Assembly: GCA_029260765.1 (NCBI GenBank)
Contig: JAJDCP010000075.1
Location: 55,157-119,156, forward strand
Origin: Planctomycetota bacterium
GTDB lineage: Bacteria > Planctomycetota > J058 > JAJDCP01
DNA length: 64,000 nucleotides
Direction of reading: 5' to 3'
Shown here: piece after piece, positions 1 through 9,600 of the stretch
Layout: each line of letters starts with the position of its first letter
How positions within the stretch are numbered: the stretch's first letter is position 1
Translations under genes and position numbers: made by a program
The notes under the pieces: model-generated
Told to the model about the DNA's origin: nothing
The model's input: only the letters and a program-made list of their open reading frames with translations
Databases searched by the model: none

Positions 1-1
1 C

Positions 2-424
2 TACCGGCTGCCCAGCGAAGCTGAGTGGGAGTATGCCTGCCGCGCCGGCACCGCGGGTCCCTTTTGGACGGGAGCCAACATCGAAGGCCGTGAGGCCAAC
101 TACGACGGGAAGCAACCGATGCCCGGCTTCAAGGAAACCAAGAAGCGCGGGCTGCCCCGTAATGTCACCGACCACAAGCCCAATCCCTGGGGTCTGTACA
201 ACGTGCACGGCAACGTCTACGAGTGGTGCAACGACTGGTACGGGGCCTACCCCGGGGGGCCCGCCCAGGACCCGGTCGGGGCAGACGCCGGCAGCCAGCG
301 GGTGATGCGCGGCGGCTCGTACACCAGCCGCGCCGGACTGTGCCGCAGCGCGAGCCGCAGCCGGCGCCGCCCGGGAGACCGTCAGGGCTTCATCGGCTTC
401 CGCATGGTACGCACGATCCCTTGA
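2..424 (+). CDS. SUMF1/FGE-sulfatase domain protein, C-terminal part (5' end outside window)
   Basis: The reading frame is open from the left edge and ends at TGA 422-424, leaving 140 residues. It carries the hallmarks of the formylglycine-generating-enzyme fold: RLPSEAEWEYACRAGT at the start, then NPWGLYNVHGNVYEWCNDW, then MRGGSY and a terminal GFRMVR. In true FGE two cysteines follow the GGS motif. Here the first position is a serine or threonine (GGSYTS) and only the second cysteine (GLC) remains. The protein is therefore more likely one of the many bacterial SUMF1-family proteins of other function than a sulfatase activator. The missing N-terminus could hold a kinase or another domain. 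It ends 6 bases before the convergent secretion operon. Confidence 0.88.
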   Translation, partial: YRLPSEAEWEYACRAGTAGPFWTGANIEGREANYDGKQPMPGFKETKKRGLPRNVTDHKPNPWGLYNVHGNVYEWCNDWYGAYPGGPAQDPVGADAGSQRVMRGGSYTSRAGLCRSASRSRRRPGDRQGFIGFRMVRTIP

Positions 425-430
425 GCGGCC

Positions 431-2632
431 TCAGGGATGTGCGATCACCATCAAGGTGGGTGCGCGCCGCAAGACTGTGCTCAAGCAGAGCTTGAGGCTC
501 TCAGGATCGAGGGCGGCGAAGCTCTCATCCAGCACCAGTAGACGCGCGTTCTGCAGCAACGCACGCGCGAGGTACAGGCGGCTCTTCTCACCATGCGACA
601 GCTGCCAGCCCGTCTCCCCCACCATCTGGTTCAGCCCCGAAGGCATACGCTCGAGCAGTGGCCGCAGACCGAGCTCTTCACACAGCTGCTCGGCTTCCTC
701 CAGGTCCTTCTGCTCCGGCGGCCAACGCCTTCCCATCAACAGGTTGAAGGCAAAGGTGTGGGTCAGCACATGGTTCTCGTGGAACTGGGGAGCAGCCGCC
801 ACCCAGCGCCGCCAGCGCTCGGGGCCCAGGCTGTGACGATCCAGCCCATGCAGGAGCAGCAGGCCCGAGCTGGGGGCGCGCAGCCCGACCAGGATCGAGG
901 CCAGCGTCGATTTGCCGCCTCCGGAGGGACCTTCAAGCAAGATCCGCTCGCCCGGAGAGATCTTCAGACTGCACGCGCGCAGCACCGGCTCGGGCCGATC
1001 TGCATACCGGAACACCAGATCGCTGGCGTCGAGCAGCACCTGCCCATCGTGCTCTTGCCCGCCGAACCCGGCCAGGACCTGCTCCGCCGTTGGTAGCTCG
1101 CTGGCGCGCCCCGCAGCTGCGAACATGAAGCGCACTTTGTCCCAGGCGATCAAGGCGCCCGACAGCTGCGAGATCCCTCCCGTCACCGAGGCGAGCGCCT
1201 TGTCTGCCAGCAGGACACCACCGAGGCCCACAGCCAAGCCGGCGGGGTTGAGGGCCCCGGCCGCCAACGCGGGTCCCAGCCCGAGCAGGCCCAGCACCAT
1301 CCAGCCGCGCGAGAACAACGCCCCCACCAGGGCCTGCAGCCGGTCCATGCGGCGTGAAACCAACACGTAGCGGTCGAGCTGGCCATCCTCTTCGGTATGC
1401 CAGGCCTCGCGCGCCTCCTGCACCAACCGGGTGCGGTTGCCGATCATGCGCTCGACCAGGTCATGGGTGAGGTCGAGACGCGCATCAGTCCAACGCCAGC
1501 GGCTGCGCACGTAGCGCCAGGAGAGCACGCCCACCACCACCATCCAGAGCCCGAAGAGCAGCAGATGCAGCGCGCCGCCCGCTCCCATCCACAAGACAGC
1601 CGCGGCGGCGGCCAGCTCCATCAGCCCGAAGACCGACTGGAAACCTCCTCCCAATGCCAGGCTGGTGACCGCTTCGCTCTCCATCACCCGGCCCATCAGT
1701 TGGCCAGCCCCCAGGTGGCGTGTCTCCTCAGGCTCCAGGCTGAGGGCGCCGTGCAACAGACGCTGCTTGAGCAGGCCTCCCAGGCCGATCGCGAGCTTGC
1801 CCTGCAACCAGACCAGCCGCAGGCGCAGGGGAATCCCACTGAGCAGCACCAGCGCCCAAGCTGACATGTAGCCGAAGTCGAGCGTGTCCGCCAAGATGCC
1901 ATGTCCGAGCATCGCCCAGGACAGCAGCATCAGCCCGTGGCTGAGGATATGCATGCTGATGAGCTGCCAGGCAACCTTGAGCTCACCACTGACGCGCGCC
2001 TGCTGCCAGAACGGTGCTCCCGGCGACAAACGCAACAGCCAGCAGCAAGCCACCGGCATCCCTGCCAGGCGCTCGCGCAACAGCAAGCGGGCCGTCCGCT
2101 CTCGTTGTCTGCCCTGCAGGCCCACTCGCTCGAGCAGGGCCTCGACCTGTGGGCGCACCGGCGCCTCGAGCGGACCCGCCAACGCGTCGCGCACCCGAGC
2201 CAGAGGCAACCAACGCCGTTCGCCATCGGGCCCCAACGTCTGCACGCGGGCGCGGCGGGTGCGCAGCAGCAGCAAGAAGCGCGGCGCCCGCGGCTGCGAC
2301 TTGAGCGCGAGCAGCTGCGACTCGGTCGGATCGAGGGACTCCGCGGCGACGGGCTCGAGATCCGGCGGGACATCGATACGCAGCACCGCGGGCGCGCAGT
2401 CGCGGACCATCGCTGCCAGGTCGGCGTAGGGCGTCTCTACCGGCTCGGCCTCGAGGCCCAGCCGGGCGGCCGCATAGCCGATCCAGATGCCGACATCCTC
2501 CCGCTTCTGCAGACTGGCCGGCAGCTGCGGCAGCTCAAGGCTCTGGCGGCTCAAACGAGCTCCTCTCGCCAAGGCCTCCACCGCTTCGCTGAGCTGATCG
2601 AGCGGCCAGCAGCTACTCTCAAAGCGCTCCAT
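431..2632 (-). CDS. NHLP-type bacteriocin export ABC transporter, second subunit (permease-ATPase)
   Basis: A 733-residue fused ABC exporter half, the last gene of a type I secretion operon. The nucleotide-binding domain is complete: Walker A GPSGGGKST, signature LSHGEKSRL, Walker B LLVLDESFAALD and a terminal IAHP switch histidine. The protein stops right after that histidine, with no C-terminal tail. Hydrophobic segments cover roughly residues 235-480. Residues 30-190 look like a C39-type fold but lack a catalytic cysteine, so they may be a substrate-binding relic. The start at 2632 is preceded by AGGAGG and overlaps the upstream gene by 14 bases; a longer frame reaching 2869 runs antisense-like through that gene and has no coding look. 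In NHLP systems this subunit pairs with the C39-bearing ABC protein. Confidence 0.85.
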   Translation of the reverse strand: MERFESSCWPLDQLSEAVEALARGARLSRQSLELPQLPASLQKREDVGIWIGYAAARLGLEAEPVETPYADLAAMVRDCAPAVLRIDVPPDLEPVAAESLDPTESQLLALKSQPRAPRFLLLLRTRRARVQTLGPDGERRWLPLARVRDALAGPLEAPVRPQVEALLERVGLQGRQRERTARLLLRERLAGMPVACCWLLRLSPGAPFWQQARVSGELKVAWQLISMHILSHGLMLLSWAMLGHGILADTLDFGYMSAWALVLLSGIPLRLRLVWLQGKLAIGLGGLLKQRLLHGALSLEPEETRHLGAGQLMGRVMESEAVTSLALGGGFQSVFGLMELAAAAAVLWMGAGGALHLLLFGLWMVVVGVLSWRYVRSRWRWTDARLDLTHDLVERMIGNRTRLVQEAREAWHTEEDGQLDRYVLVSRRMDRLQALVGALFSRGWMVLGLLGLGPALAAGALNPAGLAVGLGGVLLADKALASVTGGISQLSGALIAWDKVRFMFAAAGRASELPTAEQVLAGFGGQEHDGQVLLDASDLVFRYADRPEPVLRACSLKISPGERILLEGPSGGGKSTLASILVGLRAPSSGLLLLHGLDRHSLGPERWRRWVAAAPQFHENHVLTHTFAFNLLMGRRWPPEQKDLEEAEQLCEELGLRPLLERMPSGLNQMVGETGWQLSHGEKSRLYLARALLQNARLLVLDESFAALDPESLKLCLSTVLRRAPTLMVIAHP

Positions 2633-5288
2633 CAGTCCCTCCTGCCGCCGGCTGCGGCTGGTTGCGGACGTGGAGCTGTCCTTCCTCGAGCCACAGGGCC
2701 TTCCAACGCCCATCCCGCCAGTGCTCGCGCCAGACCTGTTTCTCGGCCTTGAGCAGATCTTTGTAGCGGGAGCTGGGACGGGCCTGCAGCGCAGCCGGTG
2801 TGCCGCGCTCGACCAGCCTGCCCTTTTCGAGCACGACCACCTCGTCAAAGTCGCGTGTCTCGTGCACATCGTGGGAGATACAGATCAAAGTTGCAGCGCT
2901 CCAAAGAGCCCGAGCACGCTCGATCAGTTGCCCACGTTGGGTGCGGTCGAGCCCTCGGAAGGGCTCGTCCAAAATCACCAGCCGCACTCCCGGGCGCAAC
3001 ATCGCACGCCCCAACCGCACACGTTGGCCCTCCCCGCCAGACACCAGCGCGCCCCCCTCTCCGAGGGAAGTCTGCAGGCCTTCAGGCAGCTTCTCCAACA
3101 ACTTGCGCAGGTTGGCCGCGTTCAGGGCCTGCCCGACCGGCAACGCGGCCTGGGCGTCAAGGCCGTAGCGTAGATTGGCGGCCAACGAACGGTTCCAGAG
3201 CTGCACCGATGGATCCACCCAGGCCGTCGCACGCCGCAGAGCATCGATGGATGCAGCGTCCAGCGGCTTCCCGTCCACCTCTACTGTGCCCCGCACAGGC
3301 TTGTGCCAACCCAGCAAGACACCCGCCAGGCTGGACTTGCCCGCACCCGAAGGGCCGACGATGGCGACATGGCTGCCGGGCTTCAGCTCGAGGTCTATGT
3401 CTTCGAGAATGCTGTGGCCCGAGGCCTGCACGGCCACGCCACGCAGTGCCACCGCCGCGGGGCCTTGCGGCTCTGGACGATCGAGGCCTCGCTCGGCGAC
3501 CAGGGCCTCTTCGGCAGGTTCGGGCGCGCCCAATGGCTCGAGGAGCCGCAGGCAGATGTTCTTCAAGCCCGGCAGCTGCCGGATCGCAAGCGCCAGACTG
3601 GCGCCGTGGCTCGGCAGATTGAGCACCCAGTACACCAGCAGGAGGGTGCCGCCCCCCACCCCCTGCCGCAGTAGATGGTCGATCAACAACCAGGCGCTGA
3701 AACCAAAACCGAGCAGCGACTGCAGACCTTCCAGGCCGACAGCCGCGCGCTGCAAGCGCAGGCTGGCGCGCGTCCAATCTGCTAGCAAACCCTCGTGCTC
3801 ACGCCGCACCGCCGGGCCCGCACCATGGCTGCGGATCGGCACCAGCCCCAACAGCGCATCGAGGTAGAAGCGGCTGAGGGCGCCGATATGCGAGCGCACC
3901 CGCAGGTCCCGTTCAGCCAGCAGCTTCTGGGTTCCCATCGGCAACACGACGCTGACCAGAGCGGTCAGCGCCGTCAAGACCCAGAGCTCGGGGTCGAGCC
4001 AGACCACTCCGAGCGCGGTGAAGACCAGGGCGAAACCCGCCGCGCTGAACCCCTGTGCCAACGCAGGCAACTGCCGCAAAGCCGACACGGCATGGCCCCG
4101 CTCGGTCATGTCCGAGGTCAGGCGGCTGCTGAAGTAGCGGTCTCCCAACCTGGGGATCTTGCGCAGAAAGGCGACCCTGAAGCGGGTCTCGAGACGCCGC
4201 CCCAGTGCCAACAGGATCGAGCTGATCGGAAGCTGCAAAAGCAACAAGGCCAACACCAGCAGGCACAGGATCCCCAAGGCCGCCAGCCGCTGACTGAACA
4301 GACCGAGGCTGCGTCCGATATCGAGCAGGCCCTTGAAGAGCAGAGCCTCGACCAACACTCCTGCGGCGGCCGCCAGCATGCCGAAGCCCGCCAGCCATAC
4401 CAACCAGCCATCGCCCTTGAGCAACCCGGCCAGGGTGCGCCAGGGACGACTCCGTGGTGCCTTCAGGGCGGCAGCCAGCTCGGCGGGGAGCTCCTCTTCT
4501 GGTGGTCTGGCGCGCTTACCTGTGACCCGCACCAGCACCGCGCCGCGCAGGATGAGCTCGTCGGGGCTGTCAGGCAGGGCACGTACCGACCAGTATTCCT
4601 TCGGGACACTGGTCCGGGCATCGGCGATCAGCTCTTCGAGCAAGCGCCCCAGCCGGCTGAGCCCGCCTGCCCGGGACAGCGAACAGAGCATGCGCGTGGC
4701 CGCGTCGAGGGCTGCGAGCCCCTGCCAGCTGGGGTTCTCGAGCGCCTTCGCCAGCAGGCTGCGACGCAGTCTGCGGCCGACGCCCAGGTCTGCCAGCCGG
4801 CCCGACAGCGTGCCGCAGAACTCCTCGCTGCCCGCCCACTCCCGCCAATCTTCGGCGGGCACCGGCATCGCGTGCTCGTAGAGTTGCTCGAGCAACGCGC
4901 TGCTCGCGATCCAGCGCCGACCGCTGCCAGGATCCATCAGCTGGATCAGGCTACCATGGCGGCGCCAGACCACGACGAAGTGCGTCAGACCGTTGGGAAG
5001 ACGTGTCACGGCGATGGCTGGCAGGCATTGAGCCTCAGGGCGCAGCACATGGTCGAGGGGCACCATCACCTGCTCGGCCTGCAGCCCCAGCGCGACGGCT
5101 GCGTCCTCGAGGTTGTCGATGGAGGTCCCATCGAGGCCTGTCTGGCAGGCTTCGCGCAGGCGTCCGTAGCTGGCTCGAATGCCGAAGCCCTCGAGCAGGC
5201 ACTTCAGCGAGGCCGGTCCACAGTCCATCGCGGAGGTCTGGATGACCTCCGCGGCAAGGCGCTTTCGGCTCGGACCAGCCAGCCTCAT
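2619..5288 (-). CDS. C39-peptidase ABC transporter (NHLP-type bacteriocin maturation and export)
   Basis: An 889-residue peptidase-permease-ATPase. The N-terminal C39 domain (about 1-150) has the oxyanion glutamine Q17, catalytic C23 in SAMDCGPASL, H103 in LTHFVVVW and D119 in LMDPGSG, so it should cleave leader peptides after a double-glycine-type site. A linker of about 130 residues leads to the membrane domain (about 295-570). The ATPase has Walker A GPSGAGKSS, signature VSGGEGQRV, Walker B LVILDEP and switch histidine ISHD. It runs about 60 residues beyond the usual end of the ATPase, with an RWKALWLEEGQLHVR segment. Its ATG overlaps the TGA of the HlyD gene (ATGA). No leader peptide, lanthipeptide synthetase or NHLP precursor gene is visible in the window, so the cargo is unknown. 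Confidence 0.9.
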   Translation of the reverse strand: MRLAGPSRKRLAAEVIQTSAMDCGPASLKCLLEGFGIRASYGRLREACQTGLDGTSIDNLEDAAVALGLQAEQVMVPLDHVLRPEAQCLPAIAVTRLPNGLTHFVVVWRRHGSLIQLMDPGSGRRWIASSALLEQLYEHAMPVPAEDWREWAGSEEFCGTLSGRLADLGVGRRLRRSLLAKALENPSWQGLAALDAATRMLCSLSRAGGLSRLGRLLEELIADARTSVPKEYWSVRALPDSPDELILRGAVLVRVTGKRARPPEEELPAELAAALKAPRSRPWRTLAGLLKGDGWLVWLAGFGMLAAAAGVLVEALLFKGLLDIGRSLGLFSQRLAALGILCLLVLALLLLQLPISSILLALGRRLETRFRVAFLRKIPRLGDRYFSSRLTSDMTERGHAVSALRQLPALAQGFSAAGFALVFTALGVVWLDPELWVLTALTALVSVVLPMGTQKLLAERDLRVRSHIGALSRFYLDALLGLVPIRSHGAGPAVRREHEGLLADWTRASLRLQRAAVGLEGLQSLLGFGFSAWLLIDHLLRQGVGGGTLLLVYWVLNLPSHGASLALAIRQLPGLKNICLRLLEPLGAPEPAEEALVAERGLDRPEPQGPAAVALRGVAVQASGHSILEDIDLELKPGSHVAIVGPSGAGKSSLAGVLLGWHKPVRGTVEVDGKPLDAASIDALRRATAWVDPSVQLWNRSLAANLRYGLDAQAALPVGQALNAANLRKLLEKLPEGLQTSLGEGGALVSGGEGQRVRLGRAMLRPGVRLVILDEPFRGLDRTQRGQLIERARALWSAATLICISHDVHETRDFDEVVVLEKGRLVERGTPAALQARPSSRYKDLLKAEKQVWREHWRDGRWKALWLEEGQLHVRNQPQPAAGGTDGAL

Positions 5289-6466
5289 TGCTGTGTCTCC
5301 GCAGCCCCTGCGGGCGCATCTTCGAGCAATTTGCCCACGCCGCGCAACAACAGCTCGAGCGGGGAGATCTGCTCGAGGGCGATCTCGACCGTGCCTGGCA
5401 AGCCATGCTGCAAGGGGATCCGGCTGCCGTCTTCTTGCTGCGGCGCGAGCTCGACCCTGACCCGCAGGTCGCGGGGCTCGCCGGCGACATGCTCGACGAT
5501 AGCTGCGATGGTGCCGTATTGCGTCCAGGAGAAGCCATACAACCGCAGCCGCGCAGTCTGGCCGGGCTGTACACGCCCCAACGCTGCCTCGGGGGCGAAA
5601 TAGGCCACGATCTTCAAACTGTCATCCGGGATGATGGCGGCCACCCGCTGGCCCACGTTGACCACTGAGCCGAGCTGCACATCTCCGATCTCGCCCAGGG
5701 TTCCGCTCAGAGGCGCGCGGATGACCCGCGCGCTGATGCGTTGTTCAAGACGTTGACGGGTGGCCTCCAGCATGCCCAGCTCGCCCTCGAGGCGTGCGCG
5801 CTCGGTCTCCAGCTCTTTGATCTGTGCCTGCTGCACCGAGGCCTTGACCCGCTCCTCCTGTTCCACCGCCCGGATCTTCGCATCGAGGCTGGCGGTCTGC
5901 CCGCGCAGGTCGAGGGTCTCGGCCTGCGCACGCAGCATGTCGAGCTCGGAGAGACCGGTCGTGCCGTGGATGGTCTCCCAGCGCAGCATGATCTTCTCGG
6001 CCATCGCCAGCTTGAGCCGTACCTCGTGCAGCTGCACGGAGAGCTCATCGACGCGGGCCAGGCGCGTGCCCTGCATCACCTCGAGCACCTGCCGCTCCGC
6101 GCCGATGGCGGCCTCAAGTGCCTCAAGGCGGGCCCGCAGCGACTGCAGGGCCGCCTGCTTCTCGCCCAACTCGAGGTTCTCCTGCTCGGCGTTCAACTCG
6201 AGCAACAGAGCGCCCTGTTCGACGCGGGCTCCCAACTCGAGGTGCGTGGCGACCACCTGGCCACCTACCGAAGCTTGCACGTTGTGGGCCTGCTGGCGCA
6301 CCTCCAGACGCGCTGTGTTGCTGACTTCGTAGACGGTCAAGCGCGCGAGCACCATCCAACTGGCCCAACCGGCGAGCAGGACCACGACCAGCAACAGTCC
6401 CAAGGCGGAACGGCGAGGACGCTCGTTGCGCAGTGAGCGCAACGTGCGGCTGAAGCTGGCAGCCAT
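5285..6466 (-). CDS. HlyD-family membrane fusion protein of the NHLP-type secretion operon
   Basis: A 393-residue periplasmic adaptor that would link the ABC exporters to the outer membrane. A short cytoplasmic N-terminus is followed by one membrane segment (SALGLLLVVVLLAGWASWMV), a lipoyl/biotinyl-like half motif (NVQASVGGQVVATHLELG, then RVEQGALLLEL), a long coiled coil rich in E, Q and R (about residues 90-240), the second lipoyl half (VIRAPLSGTLGEIG) and a beta-barrel domain. The start at 6466 follows AAGAGG; a longer frame to 6628 would cross the divergent promoter region. First gene of the operon, translationally coupled to the C39 ABC gene. No TolC gene is adjacent; the nearest one, at 61.4-63.0 kb, belongs to a MacAB set. 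Confidence 0.88.
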   Translation of the reverse strand: MAASFSRTLRSLRNERPRRSALGLLLVVVLLAGWASWMVLARLTVYEVSNTARLEVRQQAHNVQASVGGQVVATHLELGARVEQGALLLELNAEQENLELGEKQAALQSLRARLEALEAAIGAERQVLEVMQGTRLARVDELSVQLHEVRLKLAMAEKIMLRWETIHGTTGLSELDMLRAQAETLDLRGQTASLDAKIRAVEQEERVKASVQQAQIKELETERARLEGELGMLEATRQRLEQRISARVIRAPLSGTLGEIGDVQLGSVVNVGQRVAAIIPDDSLKIVAYFAPEAALGRVQPGQTARLRLYGFSWTQYGTIAAIVEHVAGEPRDLRVRVELAPQQEDGSRIPLQHGLPGTVEIALEQISPLELLLRGVGKLLEDAPAGAAETQQ

Positions 6467-6593
6467 GCGGAGACCTCTTGCAGATGTGTTCCCCACTGTA
6501 CACGATGCGGGCCGAGTGTTCCTTCCACAGCCCGGGCCATCCCCGCCGTCGATTGAAAAAACCTGCCAGACCGGCTGGCCTGTGTTAAGGTCT

Positions 6594-6610
6594 CCCCAGC
6601 CACGCTGGGG
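6594..6610 (+). promoter_or_regulatory. Perfect hairpin in the leader of the giant kinase gene
   Basis: CCCCAGC-CAC-GCTGGGG is a perfect 7-bp stem with a 3-base loop. It ends 4 bases before the GAAGGA ribosome-binding site of the kinase gene at 6627. It lies in the 160-base divergent region shared with the secretion operon. It has no T-run, so it is not an intrinsic terminator. It could affect translation initiation or bind a regulator. Confidence 0.4.
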
Positions 6611-6626
6611 CAACGAAGGAGCGGTC

Positions 6627-9600
6627 ATGGACGCGCACGAGATCGTCGAGCTCTGGGAAGCTACTGCCGCGTTCTACCCGGCGGCCTCCCGTGACCCTGA
6701 AGCCAGCTACCGGCCCGCAGACTGGGACAGCCTCCTGCTCAGCAGCTCCGTGGATTCAGGGGTCTCGAGCACCCTGGCCTGCAACCCGGGGCGCCTGCTC
6801 GCGCTGGCCGGAGCCATATCGGGCTTCGAGCTGCAAGAAGAGATCGGACGCGGCGGCATGGGGGTCGTGTTCAAAGCCTGGCAGCGCAGCCTGCACCGGG
6901 ATGTCGCGGTCAAGATGGCGCGGCTCGAAGCGGGGGAGTCCGAGGCCCAGCTCGCGCGCCTGCGCTCGGGCTTCCTGGCTGAGGCCTGGGTCACGGGCGC
7001 CCTGGAGCACCCGAACATCGTGCCGATCTATGAGCTGGGGCGGCACGCCGACGGCGAGCTGTTTCTGGCCATGAAGCTGGTCGGTGGGCAGGCCTGGAAG
7101 ACCGTGCTGCGCGAACGTCCGGAAGACACGGACCTGCACCTCGATGTGCTGCTGCAGGTGTGCAACGCCGTCGCCTTCGCCCACAGCCGCGGCATCGTCC
7201 ACAACGATTTGAAACCCGCCAACGTGATGCTCGGACCTTTCGGGGAAGTGCTGGTGATGGACTGGGGGCTGGCCGTCAGCTTCGCGGAAGTCTCCGGCGA
7301 CCCGCCCCTGCGCCATCGTTCCGCGATCACTGCTCCCTGTGGGACGCCCGCCTATTGTCCTCCAGAGTTGGCCCGCGGGCAGGGCCAGGACGTCGGGCCG
7401 GCTACCGACATCTATCTATTGGGGGCGATCCTCTACGAGATCCTCAGCGGCCGTCCTCCCCACGGGCGCGGGGACTTTGTGCGCGCCGTCGCCAGCGCCA
7501 TCACAGCCACCCGTCCGCCGCTCGGTGAGAGCCTGCCGGCGGAGCTGCGGGCCATCTGCCGACGCGCCATGCAGGCCGAGCCCGAAGCTCGTTATGGCGA
7601 GGTGCGGGAGCTGTCCGAGGCGCTGCAGACCTACCGACGCCACAAAGAGAGCCTGAGCATCACCAGCGCCGCGCGCCAGCGGCTCGCTGCCTGTCAAGCA
7701 CGGACCCCGTCGGGTCGGCTGAAAGAGGACGCCCGCAACCTGCTCTATGAAGGCTTTGCCGAAGCCGTCGCTGGCTTTGCCCAGGCACGCAGGCTCTGGC
7801 AGGAGAATCCGCACGCCTCCGCGGGCGAGGCCGGCGCCCGGCTCGCATACGCCCAGGCAGCCCTCGGCCAGGATGACCTGGGACTTGCCGCCAGCCAACT
7901 GGCACAAGTAGAAGGGAGCTCGCTGGTCCGTGCTCAGGCCGCCGGCCTGCGTCAAGAGCTCGAGAGCGCGCGCAGCCGCCGGGTGCGCGCGCAACGCACA
8001 GCCCGGCGGATGCGCTTCGGGCTGGCCGCGGCCCTGGTCGTAATCGTCGCCGGTCTGGCGGTGGGGTTGTTCCGCATCGACCGCGAGCGGGCGCGGGCCG
8101 AGAGTGCCCGGGACGTCGCCACCGGCGCTCTGGAGCGGCTCACGCAGGAGGCCCAATACAACCTGGTGCGGCAGTCTGGCACGGAACAGTCGAACAACGC
8201 CGCGCGCGAGCTGCTGCGCATCGCCCTGGAGGGCTGGCAGCAACTGCGCGAGGCGGCCGTCTCCGAGCGGACCATTTCGTTTGCCAGCGGCACGGCGCGG
8301 CTGCAGGTCGGACAGCTGGCCCTCGAGCTCGACGGGGACGACGGCCGTGCCGAACAGGAAGTGCGCGCGGCCATCCAGATCTTCGAAGAGCTCCTCCAAG
8401 AGGCGCCGCAAGCGCGCGAAGTGCTGCACAACCTGGGCTACGCGTTGCGCGTCCTCAGCCACATCCAACGCGAGCGCGGCGAGCTGGCGCGTGCCCAGGT
8501 CACTCTTGAGCAGGCGCTGGCCATCCAGCGTGCGTTGGTCGCTCAGTATGGAGACGTGGGCGCGCTGCGCGGGTTGACCAGCAGCCTCGATGCCCAGGGC
8601 ATCCTGGCGATGCAACGAGGACAGCTCGAGACCGCGCGAGCCATTTTGGAACAGGCTCTGGAGATCGACGAGCGGCTGCTTGCGCTCGAACCCAACGCGC
8701 TCAACCAACGCAACCAACAAGTCGCCTTCAGGCGTCTCGCGCAGCTCCATTGCAACCAGGGTGAGCACCAGAAGAGTCTGAACTTCTACCGTCGCAGCCT
8801 GGAGCTCGCCCGCGAACAGCTGCGCCTCAACCCAGACGACGCATTTGCGCAGAACGATCTGCTCGACGTGCTGACACCGCTGGCAGACCTGGAGCAGATC
8901 CTGGGACGGCCCGGCAGCTCAGGAGCGCTGCTCGAGGAAGCTCTCGAGCTGGCCCGCGGGCTTGAGGCGCGCAACCCTGCCAATTTCCGCGCGCAAGCCG
9001 ACCTGTGCGATGCCCTGCATCAGCTCGGGTCGTTGCGCCACAACCAGGGCGCGCACGCCCAGGCCGATGTGTTGTTGCGGGAAGGGCTTGAGCGCGCTCA
9101 ACGATTGTTCAGCCGCAGCCCCGGCCTCGAAGAGAGCCGCCTGCTGCTAGGGAAGGCTCTGCGCAGCCTGGCGAGCCTGCTCGATTCCGAGCGCTCCCTG
9201 GCAGATGCCCGTGAGCTCTACCATGAGGCACTCGAGCTGTGGCGCGCCGCACCGCGCCGCACCAGGAGCTCCCTGGGCCACACCCGTACCTGCCTCGAAG
9301 ACCTCAGCGAGCTGGCGCTGAGCCTGGGTGAGCTCGAGACCGCCCGCCGGCTTGCGGCTGACGGCTTGGAGCTGGCCCGTCACCTGGGCGCGGCCGACAG
9401 CGCTGACATATTCTCACGCCTGTCGCTGTGCCGCTCTCTTCTGCAGGTGGGACGGGCGGAAGAGCTGGCAGGCGACCTGAAGACCGCCGACGCCATCTTC
9501 AGCGAGGCCATCGAGCGGGCGCGCAAGCTGCGCGCTCTGGGCCTGGGGGACCTGCGGGCTGCCGATGGGCTGGTGCGCGCTCTCTCCGAAGCCGGCAATA

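Noticed and set aside
2633..2869. Upstream extension of the second ABC gene
   Set aside because: The extra 79 residues lie opposite-frame inside the C39-ABC gene and have no coding look; ATG 2632 has AGGAGG.
3795..5603. Long plus-strand reading frame of about 600 codons opposite the C39-ABC gene
   Set aside because: High GC opens antisense frames; the opposite strand has clear C39 and ABC motifs, and this translation has none.
6556..6586. Terminator-like hairpin with T-run on the minus strand before the HlyD gene
   Set aside because: Stem is only five pairs and it lies upstream of the operon it would end; probably chance.
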